Source: Acestrorhynchus altus
Taxonomy: Eukaryota > Chordata > Actinopteri > Characiformes > Acestrorhynchidae
Reading direction: 5' to 3'
DNA: 64,000 bases
NCBI GenBank assembly: GCA_034509495.1
Contig: CM067524.1
Span: 1,303,567-1,367,566 of the forward strand
Shown in pieces: positions 20,360 through 33,150 of this stretch (position 1 is its first letter; each line of letters begins with the position of its first letter). Both the position numbers and the translations under genes were made by a program. Below the pieces are notes generated by a model. The model made no database searches. It saw only the letters and a program-made list of their open reading frames with translations, and was not told where the DNA came from.

Positions 20360-22875
20360 GTAAAGAAAGTAGAAGGTAGGAAATTAGTTAATGAGTGTGT
20401 GTTTGCGGGTGTAAATGAGAGGTGTTGTTCTTGTATCTTCACTGCTGTACGACTGCAATTCTGATGATCACTCTGGGCTGCAGCTCTAGAACATACTCAG
20501 AAAATAAAGTACATTTTTTTTTACTGCTAATGTTTTTTTTTTAGACTACTTTTACATGTCATTGAGTCTAAATTTAATTGAAGTAAGTTTGAATTTTGGC
20601 TGCTTTATCCACCTCTGGGAAATGTAGAGCTTATTTTTCATTATTATTTTAGATTGGAAAGATTTTGTTTAGTGGGTTAACCAAGGCTGACAAAGTTTTT
20701 GAGATTATGAAGGATTGTGTACTCTAAACTAGTCTCATTAGAAATCTTAATTGAAAAGTCACAAAAACACCTTGATGTTTCTGGTCCAGAAATAACATTC
20801 CAGCTCTTCACTCCAACTTTCATTCTGGTTTGACTTCATCCTTTATTAAAAATCTGTTTGGTCAAACTTCAGTGGAAGTTCACATTGTTCCAATAGCAAA
20901 GGGAAAGAAAAGCACTCAGTACAAGAAATAGATCATGTAGAGTATCACCAACACATATAGCTGCATTCCATTCCACAAGGTGCTTAAGTAGTGCCCTTGT
21001 ATTACCTAGTCAGTAAAGGGAACTTCAGGTGGTTAAATAATTTCATTTCGAATGCCCTGCAACTTCATCAAACAATTGACAGTGCATAATGTTCACCACA
21101 AAGTTTGCTTGCTCTTTTGATTTCTACTAATAAACTAGTAAATTAACCTGCAGCTGTCCTTATTCTGTATGTAATATAGGGATATTTGTACCTTTCTGGA
21201 TGTATGACAGGTTTGTGCCATGTTTAGAGGTGTGTACTGCCTATGATGAGTGATGAGTGCCAGCTTTTTATCTACCAAGACATGTATGCAGTGATACACT
21301 GCAACTCACTACTTAAAATTTTCTGTGAACTGTGGTTCAGAACAGTTAAAATGTCCAAACTACCTGCATTGTCCACTTCACAGGAAACTAATGGGGTGAA
21401 TGGTACACACTCTATGTAATGAGTACTTGGCCAAACCACGGCACGGGCAATGTAGGTAGGTCAGTGCACAGGTATCAAATTTTTCAGAAAGTTTGTTTTA
21501 AAAAAAACAAAACCCAAACTGTTTTTAAGATAAATCATAGACTGTGTCTTTGAGTAGTCCTTCTCATTTGCTACCAAGACACATCTGAGTTTACTAAGAG
21601 CTGGAGGCAGCACAGAATTTTGTGGAGGCAACTGCTAGTAATCCTATTGAAGGAAAATCTCTGATTATGTTTATGCAAACAAATCGTGCACAGTGTTGCT
21701 AATTTGATTTGTTACTTTTATAGGTGTTGTACAATATAAAACATGGTGAAACGATTTCAGTTAGTGTATCACTACAAGTCAAATTCAATCTGTCTAAATG
21801 AGGAACCAAAATATCAAATTCAATAGGACTTAACAGAGAAGGCAAATTAGGGGAGGAAGACCAGACATTCAAAACTAGCATAGATGTGGGTGCCAGGTTT
21901 TCACCAGCCTTGGGAGTCTGAAATGTGGGAGGTCTATCTCTTCTAATCAAATAGTCAAAGTAAGCTTTTCTGTCCTGACAATTAACAAGTTCATAGTTGG
22001 ATCCTCACCTGTACCACAAAGCAACATTGTAATAACCTTCTTGGATGGCATTGTGACCAGTTAGCAACCACTTATCAACATTTAACACTATCATAGCAAT
22101 CATCTGGAAAATAATAGAAACTACCTAGCCACACCAACATTTTCTATGGGGTTCAAGACATGCAACTCAGATGGCCACTCCAGATTGTTCCAGTTATACT
22201 TCTGAAAATTTGTTGAACGTGTGCTTAAGCCTTGTCCTGTGGGGAAGTTTAAAGACACCATAAGACTTGCAACTGCCTTGATGTGGAATCCACTTCAGGT
22301 GTATGTCCATTCAGGGGTTTCTTTGGAAAATACACTTTTTTTTGTTCATAAGGGCAGCTTACAGCTGCAGCTTTTTGATCAGATGCACTGTTACCATGTA
22401 CGAACGTATACTGACATTTGCATAATTTGTTCCAACAAGTAAACACCTGGAATACCATGCCATGTATCTAGCTTATATCAATATAGAAGACCCAAATTGT
22501 GGGAATTGAATATAGGAGGCAATGATTTGTGGATCGTGTTAACCTTAAATTATCCTGGGAAAGGGGAGCATGTATGGAATGGATATTATTGATTTTAGTT
22601 CTTTCTGTAGAAGGCATGCTCAGTGGGTCCCTGACAGCTTCAGAGAATATGTACTCAACATACCTGGATGAATTGTGTTTAATATTAACTGGGGTTTTCT
22701 TCATAAAATGTCCTGCTTTTTTCACTTTATTTCATTTGTATATTTACATGCCTGAGCTTTCATGTTTTTTTTTTTCTTTCAGGGTTGAATGGCCTGTTCT
22801 TTACAGCTTTTTTACCAACACATCAAGAAATGCTAGTCTATTCATGTGAATGCATCTCTCAAACATAAACAGACA

Positions 22876-23871
22876 ATGACAGGAAAAATAAGCTCACACC
22901 AGTGTTCAGAGTGCGGAAGGAGTTTTAGAATGAGTAGATACCTCAGAGTACACCAGCGCATCCATACACGAGAAAAGCCATATCACTGCTCAGACTGTGG
23001 GAAAAGTTTTAATCATCAAAGTAGTCTCCAAACCCACCAGCGCATTCACACAGGAGAGAAGCCATTTCACTGCTCAGACTGTGGGAAAAGTTTCACACAA
23101 CAGAGTAATCTCCAGTCACATCAGCGCATTCACACTGGAGAGAAACTATATCACTGCTTGGACTGTGGGAAGAGTTTTACACAACAGAGTAATCTCCAAT
23201 CACACCAGCGCATTCACACTGGAGAGAAACCGTATCACTGCTCAGAGTGTGGGAAGAGTTTTAACCATCAGAGTAGCCTCCAAACACACCAGCGCACTCA
23301 CACAGGAGAGAAGCCATATCACTGCTCAGATTGTGGGAAGAGTTTTAATCAGCACAGTAGTCTCCAAACCCATCAGCGCATTCACACAGGAGAGAAGCCA
23401 TATCACTGCTCAGACTGTGGGAAGAGTTTTACACAACAGAGTAATCTTCAATCACATCAGCGTACGCACGCGGGAGAGAAACTATATCACTGCTTGGACT
23501 GTGAGAAGAGTTTTAATCATCAGAGTACTCTTCAAACCCACCAGCGCACTCACACTGGAGAGAAGCCATATCACTGCTCAGAGTGTGGGAAGAGTTTTAA
23601 TCAACAGAGTCATCTACAAAAACACCAGCGCATTCATACAGGATTGAAACCATATTACTGCTCTGAGTGTGGGAAGAGTTTTACACAACAGAGTAATCTC
23701 CAATCACACCAGCGCATTCACACTGGAGAGAAACCATATCACTGCTCACACTGTGGGAAGAGTTTCACACAACAGACTAATCTCAAAATGCATCAGCGCA
23801 TTCATACAGTAGAGAATCCACATCACTCTTCTGTGAGAGGAGTTTTAATCAATAGAGTAATTTCCAAATAG
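22876..23871 (+). CDS. C2H2 zinc-finger protein, 11 fingers, eroded ends (unit D)
   Basis: The frame encodes 11 intact C2H2 fingers followed by a broken twelfth. The conserved leader of units A-C is mostly deleted: after the acceptor only the part matching NASLRHK survives, out of frame with any upstream ATG. The first in-frame ATG is at 22876 (MTGKISSHQ...), which I use as start, giving 331 residues. After finger 11 the linker reads H-T-V-E-N-P, and a frame slip turns the next finger into HHSSVRGVL and then a stop. Remnants of one more finger (YYCSECGQAF-like) lie beyond the stop at about 23.90 kb. It may still make a protein, but both ends are decaying. Its fingers resemble those of A and C less than A and C resemble each other. 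Confidence 0.75.
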   Translation: MTGKISSHQCSECGRSFRMSRYLRVHQRIHTREKPYHCSDCGKSFNHQSSLQTHQRIHTGEKPFHCSDCGKSFTQQSNLQSHQRIHTGEKLYHCLDCGKSFTQQSNLQSHQRIHTGEKPYHCSECGKSFNHQSSLQTHQRTHTGEKPYHCSDCGKSFNQHSSLQTHQRIHTGEKPYHCSDCGKSFTQQSNLQSHQRTHAGEKLYHCLDCEKSFNHQSTLQTHQRTHTGEKPYHCSECGKSFNQQSHLQKHQRIHTGLKPYYCSECGKSFTQQSNLQSHQRIHTGEKPYHCSHCGKSFTQQTNLKMHQRIHTVENPHHSSVRGVLINRVISK

Positions 23872-26825
23872 ATGAGTACTTTTACAAAACCTTAAAACAT
23901 ATTACTGCTCAGAATGTGGGCAGGCATTTAGAGAGCAGTTTAAAATGAAAAACATAATTATGATTTAAATTGAACATTTTTTATGTCAGCAGGACCATTA
24001 AATAATTATTCTTTATTCATTGGTTCATTCATGTACATGTTAAAATGCTTAATAAATACATAGTCTCTTCCCTGAATTTATTTTTGTTGCTTTGCTAAAA
24101 AAATATATTACAGTAGGCTAGTCAACAAAGATCATGCACAGCCTTTTATGTGCATTTAAAAAAATCTTATCAGAAGCTTATCAGAAGAGTCTTACTATTT
24201 ATGGTAAGAAGGCATTCAAAATTTTAACTATACAGGACCAGTCAATCGGGCACAGTTGAAGATAGCATTTTCAGGTTTTCATGTCCTGGAACCCTAAATG
24301 TTGTTATCTGAGAAAGTCAAAAGCAGTGAGTCAGCACCACAACCAGCTCTGCTATGAGGGACAAAGCATCCTGCAGAACTACACAGAGGTTAGTTTAATT
24401 ATGGTATTTGCATTAAATAAGAGCTTTTTGATTAAAGAGGATAAAAGGTATCAAAGCTGGTTATCACTAAGGGAGATTTTTGATATGGTTATTTCTGACA
24501 GCTGGGGGTAACTGTGGCCTTTAGGGTTGAGTACTGAAACTACTACCTTTTAACCTTTAGGCCTTTTGGCTAATTTTAATAGTTTGATGTTCTTTTATTT
24601 AAAAAAAAACCCCCAAAACATTAAAATATTTATAGGAGAGAATGACACATGCCAGATATTGTTATTTTGAGGAGATGCTAGGCTACTCAAATTTTTCACT
24701 TATGATGTAAACATTTTTGAATGGATTTGTTTTGATCAAAACTTTTTTGGATTGTAAGGCTTTTTTTTTGGCTTGTAAGGACTAGAAAACACTTTACATC
24801 TCAACATCATGTTGCCACCCCCTATTGCTGGTTAGTTTGCATGCAGGTCGAGTGTGTACAGATGGACAGAGCAGTAAACATGAACTGGAAGTCTGTTTAA
24901 GAGACTGTACTGGCAGACAAGGTTTTGACATTTGCTGTGCATTTGATTTGATTGAGAGAGTGGTTTTAATTGTCTTTATTTTAAGCTCCATTATTGTCTT
25001 GTGCTGTTTCAGATGTTCACTTTATTTCATCATTGATCTTCTCCTGGGAGAACAGGAGAGACTCCATCAACAAGTTACATGGTGTAAGTCCTGGAAATCT
25101 CTCCCCATAGTCTCTGCATGTCTGTTTTACACAGACCAGAGTATGCCATCCTGAAGATCATTGTGCAGACAAAGGCATACTGACAGCAACTTCAGTACCT
25201 TGTCTGAAGTCTCAACCATTTTGGAGAATGGCCCTATGTTTTATCTGAAGTGGTTTCCATTGACATCATGTCAGCAGTTTGTCTAAAAACAACTCTACTC
25301 TGGTAAACAAATAGACCAATGAAAGTATTTAATGCTGTGTTTATAAGGACAAATGATTTCTCCTCATCCACATTCTTTCCCACATAAAGAACTGAATATT
25401 TAAGTTTTCAAGGGAGCATCTGGAAGTGGTACCCAGATTCAACACACTCTTTAATGGTGTTCTGCTGAAATCATTATTTTCCACTAGCAACTGTATGCAG
25501 AGAGATACAGGATGTGGTATTTAGACTGCTTCATATAAGCTGCACTGGCTTCCATCACTATTGATAAGCAGCTTCTTTTGGAATTGAAGGTCAAGGAACA
25601 GATACACTATATAGGCAAAGGTATTGCGACACCTTTTCACCTACAGGAGCTTTTATGGAATCCCTCTTTGCAGCTCTTATTTGGGACACATTAAAGGGGA
25701 TTATAATGTTCTGGGACACGTTTGTTTGAGATGACTGATTTTAAAGAGAGAGTTTCTTTCTCAAATAAATAACTCCCCTTTTCTCCAACTTTCCCCAAGC
25801 TTATTCTATGAGCAGTCTCCACTTCAGTTGTAAAAACCTTTCCCCGAAGCACCCTTATTGGTTGAGGTTTGTCTGTAATAGAGTAATCTACAGTATCCTT
25901 TCAAGAACTCTGCTGGCCCCACGACACCCTGCAACCCTCAAACCATGAACACCCCTTTTAAGTCACAGGAATGGAACATAAAAGATTAGGTGTCTTCCTA
26001 TTTTAAGAATGTATTTTGGTTTGTAACATCTCATTATCAGATTTATGTTAATGCAGTTGTTCATGGTCATTTCTTGAAGAAAAACAATGTATGTCGATGC
26101 CAGGGTTCTTTAGCTCTTAAAAATGTATGGACTTAAATGCAAATTACACTGGTGGCAAGTCCTGATTAGACAAATGCACATTTCCTGAGGCATGCTGAAC
26201 GTGTATAAGTTTTTTAGATGGGAAAACAGAGTAGTCATAGATGGAGGTTGGCATGTTCCACACACTAAGATAAGCTAAACTCAAGTCTTTTCAGTAGAGA
26301 AAGGAGGAAGCTGGGCCACACTCAGTTAACTGGTTGATGGGTTGTTTATTGGGTTGCATGCCAATTCCTTTATTGTTTTCTACTTTTGTTCAACTTTGGA
26401 ATAACTTGGCATGAATTGTTGTGTTTTGTCCAGCATTTATAATCAATAAACTGGCAAGACTACCTTTGGATTCTGAGTGAATTCACTGTAAAGAACATCA
26501 TTTTCCACAATTACACCAAGTTACACTGGCAATTGGCCACCCATTCCAGACCCCATTTGAAATTGCAGAGTGCTTGCAATAAACAAAACAAAACTTACAA
26601 ATATCAGATTGTGTGCTGGTTACTGTAAATTACAGCTTTCCAGGCTCCAGAGGCCACAGACCTGACAACCACATTTCAAACTGTATTACTATATGAACAT
26701 TCCAAAAACGTGAATTTTTTATTTAGAATTTTTGATGCCAGCAAGCAAAAGTCATTAGAAATGACCTCAAATTCACCAAATCTTTCCAAGATGTTTCTGT
26801 TTTTCTACTGATGGTAATTTTCTGT

Positions 26826-26872
<47 letters not shown>

Positions 26873-27237
26873 CACCAGTGAATAAAGTAAAGATCAAATA
26901 AGACATTATTATGAGAATTTATTTGCGTGATGTGAGCTACTGGTTAGATCCCTGACTTAAAGCTAAATTAGCAATGGATCTACATTAAAAAAATATATAC
27001 TGTTTTTGTCCATTATTAGAGTTTACCCCCATTTTCTGTGAGCTACAGGGGGTTGTAATGTTCTGTGAACAATAAGTATTGACTGTAAAATACTGGGCCA
27101 TGGGAAGTTCGAGGTTTGTTTGAGGTGTTAATAGCTGTTAGAATTTCTAATTGTGCTGGTCCTGAATGGTTTGATTAAATGATGGCTAAGGTGAGAAGTA
27201 TCATATATTATCATGCCAGTGTGAAGACTTGTTAGAG
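23872..27237. other. Unit D 3-prime flank and gene-poor spacer
   Basis: The first part matches the shared 3-prime UTR. A block at 24.27-24.40 kb matches 10.12-10.24 kb. A possible transposon end (TATAGGCAAAGGTATTGCG) lies near 25.61 kb. The open frame at 24.83-25.15 kb has a hydrophobic stretch but no recognised domain and no supporting signals, so I do not call it. The rest is unclassified. Confidence 0.4.
26829..26871. repeat. (GT)n microsatellite
   Basis: About 21 GT units. Confidence 0.95.
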
Positions 27238-27420
27238 TCAGCTGATGGTTCTATCTGTTGTCCTGGAGTTCAGTTTCTTCTGGTGAGGTAGAAGAATTTC
27301 TGGTTGATGAGGATGGACTTGATAATGGCTGTGTAGAGCTGGTTCATCAGGGATAGGTTGACTTTCTTCAGCTGCCTCACAAAGAACATCCTCTGCTGTG
27401 CTCTCTTTGTTATACAAACC
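27238..27420 (-). mobile_element. LINE fragment, end of reverse transcriptase (minus)
   Basis: On the minus strand one frame reads AQQRMFFVRQLKKVNLSL followed by LYTAIIKSILI. This matches the post-RT region of fish CR1/Rex-type LINEs. No intact ORF is present. Confidence 0.65.
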
Positions 27421-28559
27421 ATGTTGCCTTCCTACATCTGGCACGTGGGGGTGGAGTGATGTGTTGAAAAAAATGGTAGTGAAAGGTGTTGCTTTTTGCA
27501 CCTTTTGTCTCCTGAATGGCCGTGTAATGCCCTACACGTTGAAGGTGAGAGAGGTAAACTGGAGGGTGGGGAGCATTAATATGTTGGAGGTATGTTATCA
27601 ACCAAAGATACAGACATAGAAACAACTCTGTATCATCAAACAAGACTGTACAGAGAGCATTGGAGGAGGAGGATGCACTTGCCACTGAGGATGGTCATGA
27701 ATGATGACGGATACTTCCCTGAACACTAACAGTTTCGTAGGTTAAACATCTTGTTTCTACTGCAGCTTCCATCTAAATGCACGTGACCCCACAGCAAGTT
27801 CCTCATGGTCTAATCTGAATATTTTTAGCCACAGGAGTAATCACATCCAGATGAAAAGCTACTCCACAGAATTCTAGGTGATGAATGGTGATAAAAAATT
27901 CACACAATATTTCTCATTTAGAGGGAATTTGTGTGATAACATTGTGAACTTCCACAGGAGTCCACAGAGCTGATCACTCTTCATGATCTTTCTTCCTGTG
28001 CACTTTTATTTGGAGGCAACATATCCCATCACATCTCAACAATGTTCTGATAAACAAGCTCTACAGTGGAGGTTTATATTGAAATAAAGTCTTACAATGA
28101 ATTTGTGCTTTAACATAAAATTATTTTTAAAAGATCATAGCCAAACAACAAAAGCTCAGAGAAGAAGCAGGGACAAAGGAAACTCTCAGATCAAGGACAC
28201 CAAGCATTGAAAAGGTGGCTCTGTGGGCATGTAGCAGTAATGTCTTTAGTTTTGGAATGTGATGCTCCACAAGCATAAAGAATTCGGAGTTTGGATGTTT
28301 TCATACTTTAGTGTAGATGGATTCATCTAAAACCAGTATGTCCACCTATTTATGAAGGAAAGGTATTGTATGTTCATGTTGGAACATTGCTGAAGTCTAT
28401 TCTGTATTCAGTGTCTATTTAAGAGACAGTGCTGACTGCTCTTGCTGTATTTCACCAGGGAGATCAGCCCCATTAAGATTGTGGAAAATGTTCTTCAGGG
28501 TGAAATCTGTCAGTCAGCATATTAGCTCAAAAATCGTGTTAAATTTAACAAAAGTACAG
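27421..28559. other. Unclassified spacer
   Basis: I see no gene. A short stretch near 28.04-28.09 kb resembles the 5-prime flanks of the zinc-finger units. The rest is AT-rich and unrecognised. Confidence 0.35.
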
Positions 28560-30060
28560 ACAGAGTGCTGCAGTGCACTTCTCTGAAGGATAGACGACTC
28601 CCGGTGAATACGGCTCTTGCAAATGTTAGATCTGTTGCTACCAAGACTTTTGTCTTAAAATCTTTGTTTTTGACAGAAATATGGATTCATCCATCAAACT
28701 TAAGTATTTTCTCTGAACTGGCATCTGTGAACTGTGGCTTTTTAGTGTCCTATGGCCTTGCAACATGGGGTTGGTGTTGCTGTAGTTTTTTAGAAACTCA
28801 TTCATTCTCATTCATTTTGGATACTGACACTTAGTCTAGCTTTGAGGTTCAGTTAATTAAAACTGACCTTGAAGAATCAGTACTGTATGTTATGTACAGG
28901 CCTCTCAACCACCATAAAGATTTTATTAACAAATTTTCAGATTTTCTTTCTTCTGTTATTAGGATACTAATGGTGGGTGATTTTAATATCCATGTCTGTT
29001 ATCCTGGAAAACCAACGATTGGTGATTTTATCCAGGTATTAGGACTCTTTAAATTTGAAGTAGTGGTCTGTTGGATCCATTCATGAAGGTGGCCATACAC
29101 TTGACCTTATGCTGCCTCTTCTAGTTAGCAATATGTTAGTGGATGAGGTTGGTTTTTCAGGTCATAGTATGATCCTCTTGGATGCATGGCTAACTGGGTC
29201 TGGTATTTTTTATAGATCTCCAGGCTTCTTTTCCCATTTTATTAATTCCAACACAGTCTCACTTTTTTCTTCTGCTTATGCAATACCTTGCTCCCTGGTG
29301 GGCTCTTCTAATTATATTTTAAGTACAGAGGAATTGGTAATGTTCTTTAATCAAACCTATACTTCTGTCTTAGATGTGGGTGCATCTGTAAAATGGGAAC
29401 AAAGAAAGAAGTTTAACCTCAACCCTGGCTTAATGACACTGTTCACACCCTCAGGCAAGAATATTGAAGGCTGAGGGCAGATGGAAGGACAATTTGCAAA
29501 TCCTTTCAAATCCCAAAGATGAAATTACAAGAAGCAGCTGCATTTGCATGGAATCGATATTTTCCCCACTGTTATTACAAATTACTCTAACATTCCTTTA
29601 AATATGATTAATGCTGTGCTTAAACTCTAGGGGGGCTGTGGTCTGGTGGCTTCGGTTAAATCTTGTGAAGAATTCCATAAAAAAATAAAATAAATACAAA
29701 ACACGAAGCCTATCTCTATTTCCTACATGAAAGGGATAGTATGTTGATATGCTGGTATGAATCCCACATTTTATACTCTTGACACCCTCAAGACTGAGCC
29801 CTTTAAGGAGGCATTTGATGTAATGGGCCACAGTGTTTCAAGCATTATTAATTCATCCTTAATGACTGGGGCAGTTTCCTAAGAGTTTTAAACATCCTAT
29901 GGTCCAACCTCACCTGACAAATTATGACCTATGACCACATGAATTTGCAGTCAATCTCAAAACTACCTTTAATGGCTAAAGTATTGGAGAAAGTTGTCTC
30001 TTCTCAACTTTTCAAGTTCAAGTTCTTTGAGACATTTAAAATACTGAAACATAATATTAA
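28560..30060 (+). mobile_element. Decayed non-LTR retrotransposon (CR1/L2/Rex group)
   Basis: Three broken frames appear in the order expected for a LINE. The first is the start of an AP-endonuclease domain (ALANVRSVATKTFVL, then LTEIWIHPSN). The second holds the motif LMVGDFNIHV at about 28.96-28.99 kb followed by HTLDLMLPLL-like sequence. The third is an RT N-terminal part (NYDL, LQSISKLPLMAKVLEKVV) near 29.92-30.00 kb. Many stops and frameshifts make it inactive. The RT palm with YADD is not seen, so the copy is truncated at its 3-prime end. Confidence 0.75.
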
Positions 30061-31555
30061 TACTCAGATTGAGTCATATTTCCAAAGAGATGATCAAATT
30101 TCAAGGCAAAGAAATTGGGTAAATAGTGGATGAAGTAGTGTAGTGGGTAACACCACCATTTCCCATTACAGATTGGGGTTTAGTTTTCCAGCTGGACAAA
30201 CACACCACTCTACACCAGTTATAGTTCTTTGGTACGACTTATAACTCTACATTCTCCTACACGTGGAACATGATTGACCTGTTAAAGCTCTTGATAAATA
30301 CTAGTGACACTGATGAGCAGCTCAGAAAACAGCAATAATTCTCTTGTATCCAACAGTTCGCTGTATAAGTAAGAGGAGCTGATTAATGGACAGTGAATGT
30401 AGAAAAACAGAGATGGTCATAATGTTGTTTCATACTGTTGATAAATCTCCTGGCTCTTCAATTGCATTACTGTATTACTTCCCCTGTATTTCCTATATGT
30501 CTAATTGTTTGTGGACACCCCATCTAATGAATGCATTCGGCTACTTTGAACCTGTTGCTGACACAAATGTGCAAATGCACAGTTTGTCTAGTCCCTGTAG
30601 AGAAGTACTGCAATTAGAACAGGACCCTCTGGACCACAAACATGAACATACTTTCATCATGCCTAATGTCAGGGAGTAGGGGAAAAATCCAAAATCTAGC
30701 AGAAAGCCTTCCCTGGACAGTAGAGACAGTTATGTCAGCAAAAGCAGGACAAAACTTTTTTTAATACCTTTGACTTTTTAACATTAATTAAGAAACAGAA
30801 GTATTACACATTAAAATTAATGTACATACAAGCACATAAAATAACAATGAATGAGCAAGTGTCACAATACTTTTGGTCATACAGTTTATCTACATGGTCA
30901 TATTAAACATAATTTACAGTGTTAAAGAATCTCATGACATTCCACAAAGTGGAAATGATTGCAGAAAAAAACTTTATATTTACATTTCAAGGTATAAGAG
31001 TTTAGGACAGAAAATCAGTTTGATTATCCAAGTGTCTGAGAGTTGAAGTTCAAACTCCACTCAAAGTGAATTCTTGACATGTTCCAACATACAGTGTCCA
31101 GTAGCATTCATTCTGGATGGGAGGTGAGTGACACTGTATATAAGTTGAGCATGTTCATACCAATGAATCATTTGCTTGTGCATCCATTTTTGAGGACTGT
31201 AATAGCAGCATCCACCAAGCATGACACTGCCTGGGCCAAAGCCAAAGTCTTCTCAAATTGGTTTTGTGAAGATGATAGTGAGTTCTTGTTCTGAATGAAC
31301 ATCATGGAGAAAAGTGCTCCTGAAAAATATGGGGAGATATGTGGAGTGCCAAAATAAAGAAATATGGCTGCAAGAGCAAATGTGTGTGTTATGTGTTTTG
31401 GATAAGCTTCATTCCCCTCAGTGCTGAACTTCATTACGATACTTTATTAGTGAGAACAGTTTAACACCCCATTGCATACTTCAGATGGATGCTTCAGGCC
31501 TTTGTCTAGCCATGAATGGTCATTTACTGCTTGCTTCTCAGAAGACAAAACTTCA
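30061..31555. other. Spacer with transposon remnants
   Basis: About 30.35-30.43 kb resembles the right arm of the foldback element found near 62.4 kb (ending GGTCATAATG). About 30.50-30.89 kb resembles a common fish repeat with GTTTGTGGACACCCC and an end ACAATACTTTTGGTCATA. No gene is recognised in 30.9-31.55 kb. Confidence 0.4.
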
Positions 31556-31557
31556 TT

Positions 31558-31850
31558 AGCTTCGAGTGGCTCAGCGGTCTAATGCACTAGAATTATGGTC
31601 AGAGGTTTGAATCCTGGGTAATGTTGCTTGCCATCCGCAGCCGGAGTCTGAGTGACAGTCTGAGAGTCACAGGCATCTGTTAGTCATTGTATCAGAGCTG
31701 GGGACCTGGCGTTTCCCCCCAGAGTATGTTGGATGCCCAGCAATGATGCAATGGTGACAGTTCAAAAAAAGGCGGTGGTTGGCTTGGAGGGGGCATGTGC
31801 TTGTGTTCACCCTCACAGTGTTGAGGGCATCATGTGATAAGGAAAGAGTC
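31558..31850 (+). mobile_element. tRNA-derived SINE-like element
   Basis: A box A-like TGGCTCAGCGGTCTAATG and a box B-like GGTTTGAATCC, about 35 bases apart, give a degenerate tRNA-like head. It is followed by an unrelated body of about 200 bases (GCCGGAGTCTG... GGTGACAGTTC...). The head does not fold as a full tRNA. This is the layout of a fish SINE. Ends and target duplications were not found. Confidence 0.55.
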
Positions 31851-31973
31851 CTAATGATGCTGGTTAACTAGGGAGGATGAAACTTTGAATACACCCACTT
31901 CTCATTAAATTTGACATCACTGACACCTCAATAATCCGAAATTGGGCTCTTTCCACACTTTCAGCAGGGTTAT

Positions 31974-33017
31974 TTATGAATTCCCTCGTATGTGAATGCG
32001 CTGGTGCTTTGTGAGGGCACAACTTTCCCTAAAGAACTTTCCACACTCTGAACAGTAATATGGTTTTAATCCTGTGTGAATGCGCTGGTGTGTTTGGAGA
32101 GAACCTTGTCTAGAAAAACTCTTCTCGCACTCTGAGCACTGATACGGTTTCTCTCCTGTGTGAATGCGACGGTGCTTTCTGAGGGAACCACCATCTGTAA
32201 AACTCCTTCCACACTCTGAGCAGTTGAACAATTTCACACCTGTGTGAATGCGCTGGTGTTGTTGGAGATGAGCGTATCTATTAAAACTCTTCCCACAGTC
32301 TGAGCACTGATGCGGTCTCTCTCCTGTGTGAATGTGCTGGTGTACTTTCAGATGACATTTTTCAGTGAAACTCTTCCCACAATCTACGCAGTGATACGGT
32401 TTCTCTCCAGTGTGAATGCGCTGGTGTTTTTGTAGACTACCTAGTATGGCAAAATTCTTCCCACAGTCTGAGCAGTGATACGGTTTCTCTCCCGTGTGAA
32501 CACGCTGGTGTATTTTGAGGGGACCACTATCTCTAAAACTTTTCCCACAGTCTGCACAGTAATACGGTTTCTCTCCGGTGTGAATGCGCTGGTGTAGTTG
32601 GAGATGACTCTGTCTATTAAACCTCGTCCCACAGTCTGAACACTGATATGGTTTCACTCCTGTGTGAACATATTGGTGTGCTTTGAGAGATTTCAGAGAG
32701 ATAAAGCTCTCTTCACACTCTGGGCAGTGATACGGCTTCTCTCCTGTGTGAACACGTTGGTGTTCTTGGAGACCACTCTTTCGATTAAATCTCTTTCCAC
32801 ACTCACCGCATGGATACGGTTTCTCTCCTGTGTGAATGCGCTGGTGTGTTTGAAGGTTGCTTTGTCGATTAAAACTCATACCACACTGAGAGCAGTAGAG
32901 AGTTTTTTCTTTGCCTGTAATCTTCTGTATTTGTCTGATAGTGGTGTTGCTGTGGAGAGTAGCAGAGGCTGTTTTCTCAGTAATGTAGTTTTGGGACACC
33001 ATATTCTCACACTCCAT
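31974..33017 (-). CDS. C2H2 zinc-finger protein, 11 fingers (unit E, minus)
   Basis: This is a probable nuclear DNA-binding protein of 347 residues. A leader of about 38 residues beginning MECENMVSQNY is followed by 11 C2H2 fingers and a short tail (IRGNS). I take the ATG at 33017. The open frame extends further upstream, but the region crosses the acceptor (exon begins at 33150, after CTTCCAG), so translation cannot start above that. The leader differs from A-D, and the fingers are the most diverged of the five, so this is an older member. It points towards the other units. The shared exon 1 is found upstream on the same strand near 34.6 kb, so the same gene structure applies. No KRAB or similar domain is visible. 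Confidence 0.87.
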   Translation of the reverse strand: MECENMVSQNYITEKTASATLHSNTTIRQIQKITGKEKTLYCSQCGMSFNRQSNLQTHQRIHTGEKPYPCGECGKRFNRKSGLQEHQRVHTGEKPYHCPECEESFISLKSLKAHQYVHTGVKPYQCSDCGTRFNRQSHLQLHQRIHTGEKPYYCADCGKSFRDSGPLKIHQRVHTGEKPYHCSDCGKNFAILGSLQKHQRIHTGEKPYHCVDCGKSFTEKCHLKVHQHIHTGERPHQCSDCGKSFNRYAHLQQHQRIHTGVKLFNCSECGRSFTDGGSLRKHRRIHTGEKPYQCSECEKSFSRQGSLQTHQRIHTGLKPYYCSECGKFFRESCALTKHQRIHIRGNS

Positions 33018-33150
33018 CTCTCCTAATTTAATAGTTAAGTCTTCCTTTTGGTGGAATTTCTTGATGGGGGTTTTGAAGCAATTTAGAACTATAGAGTAGA
33101 TAATAAAAGTAGATGATACATGAATTTTTGAAACATGATGTCCTTTGTTT

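Noticed and set aside
24825..25154. A 109-codon frame with a hydrophobic stretch
   Set aside because: No start context, splice signals or domain support it; length is within chance for this region.
25607..30895. One 5.3-kb DNA transposon with ends near 25.61 and 30.87 kb
   Set aside because: The end sequences look related, but the interior holds unrelated LINE pieces and no transposase. They are more likely two separate remnants.
31558..31640. A functional tRNA gene
   Set aside because: Box A and B are recognisable, but the stems do not pair and an unrelated body follows; a SINE head fits better.
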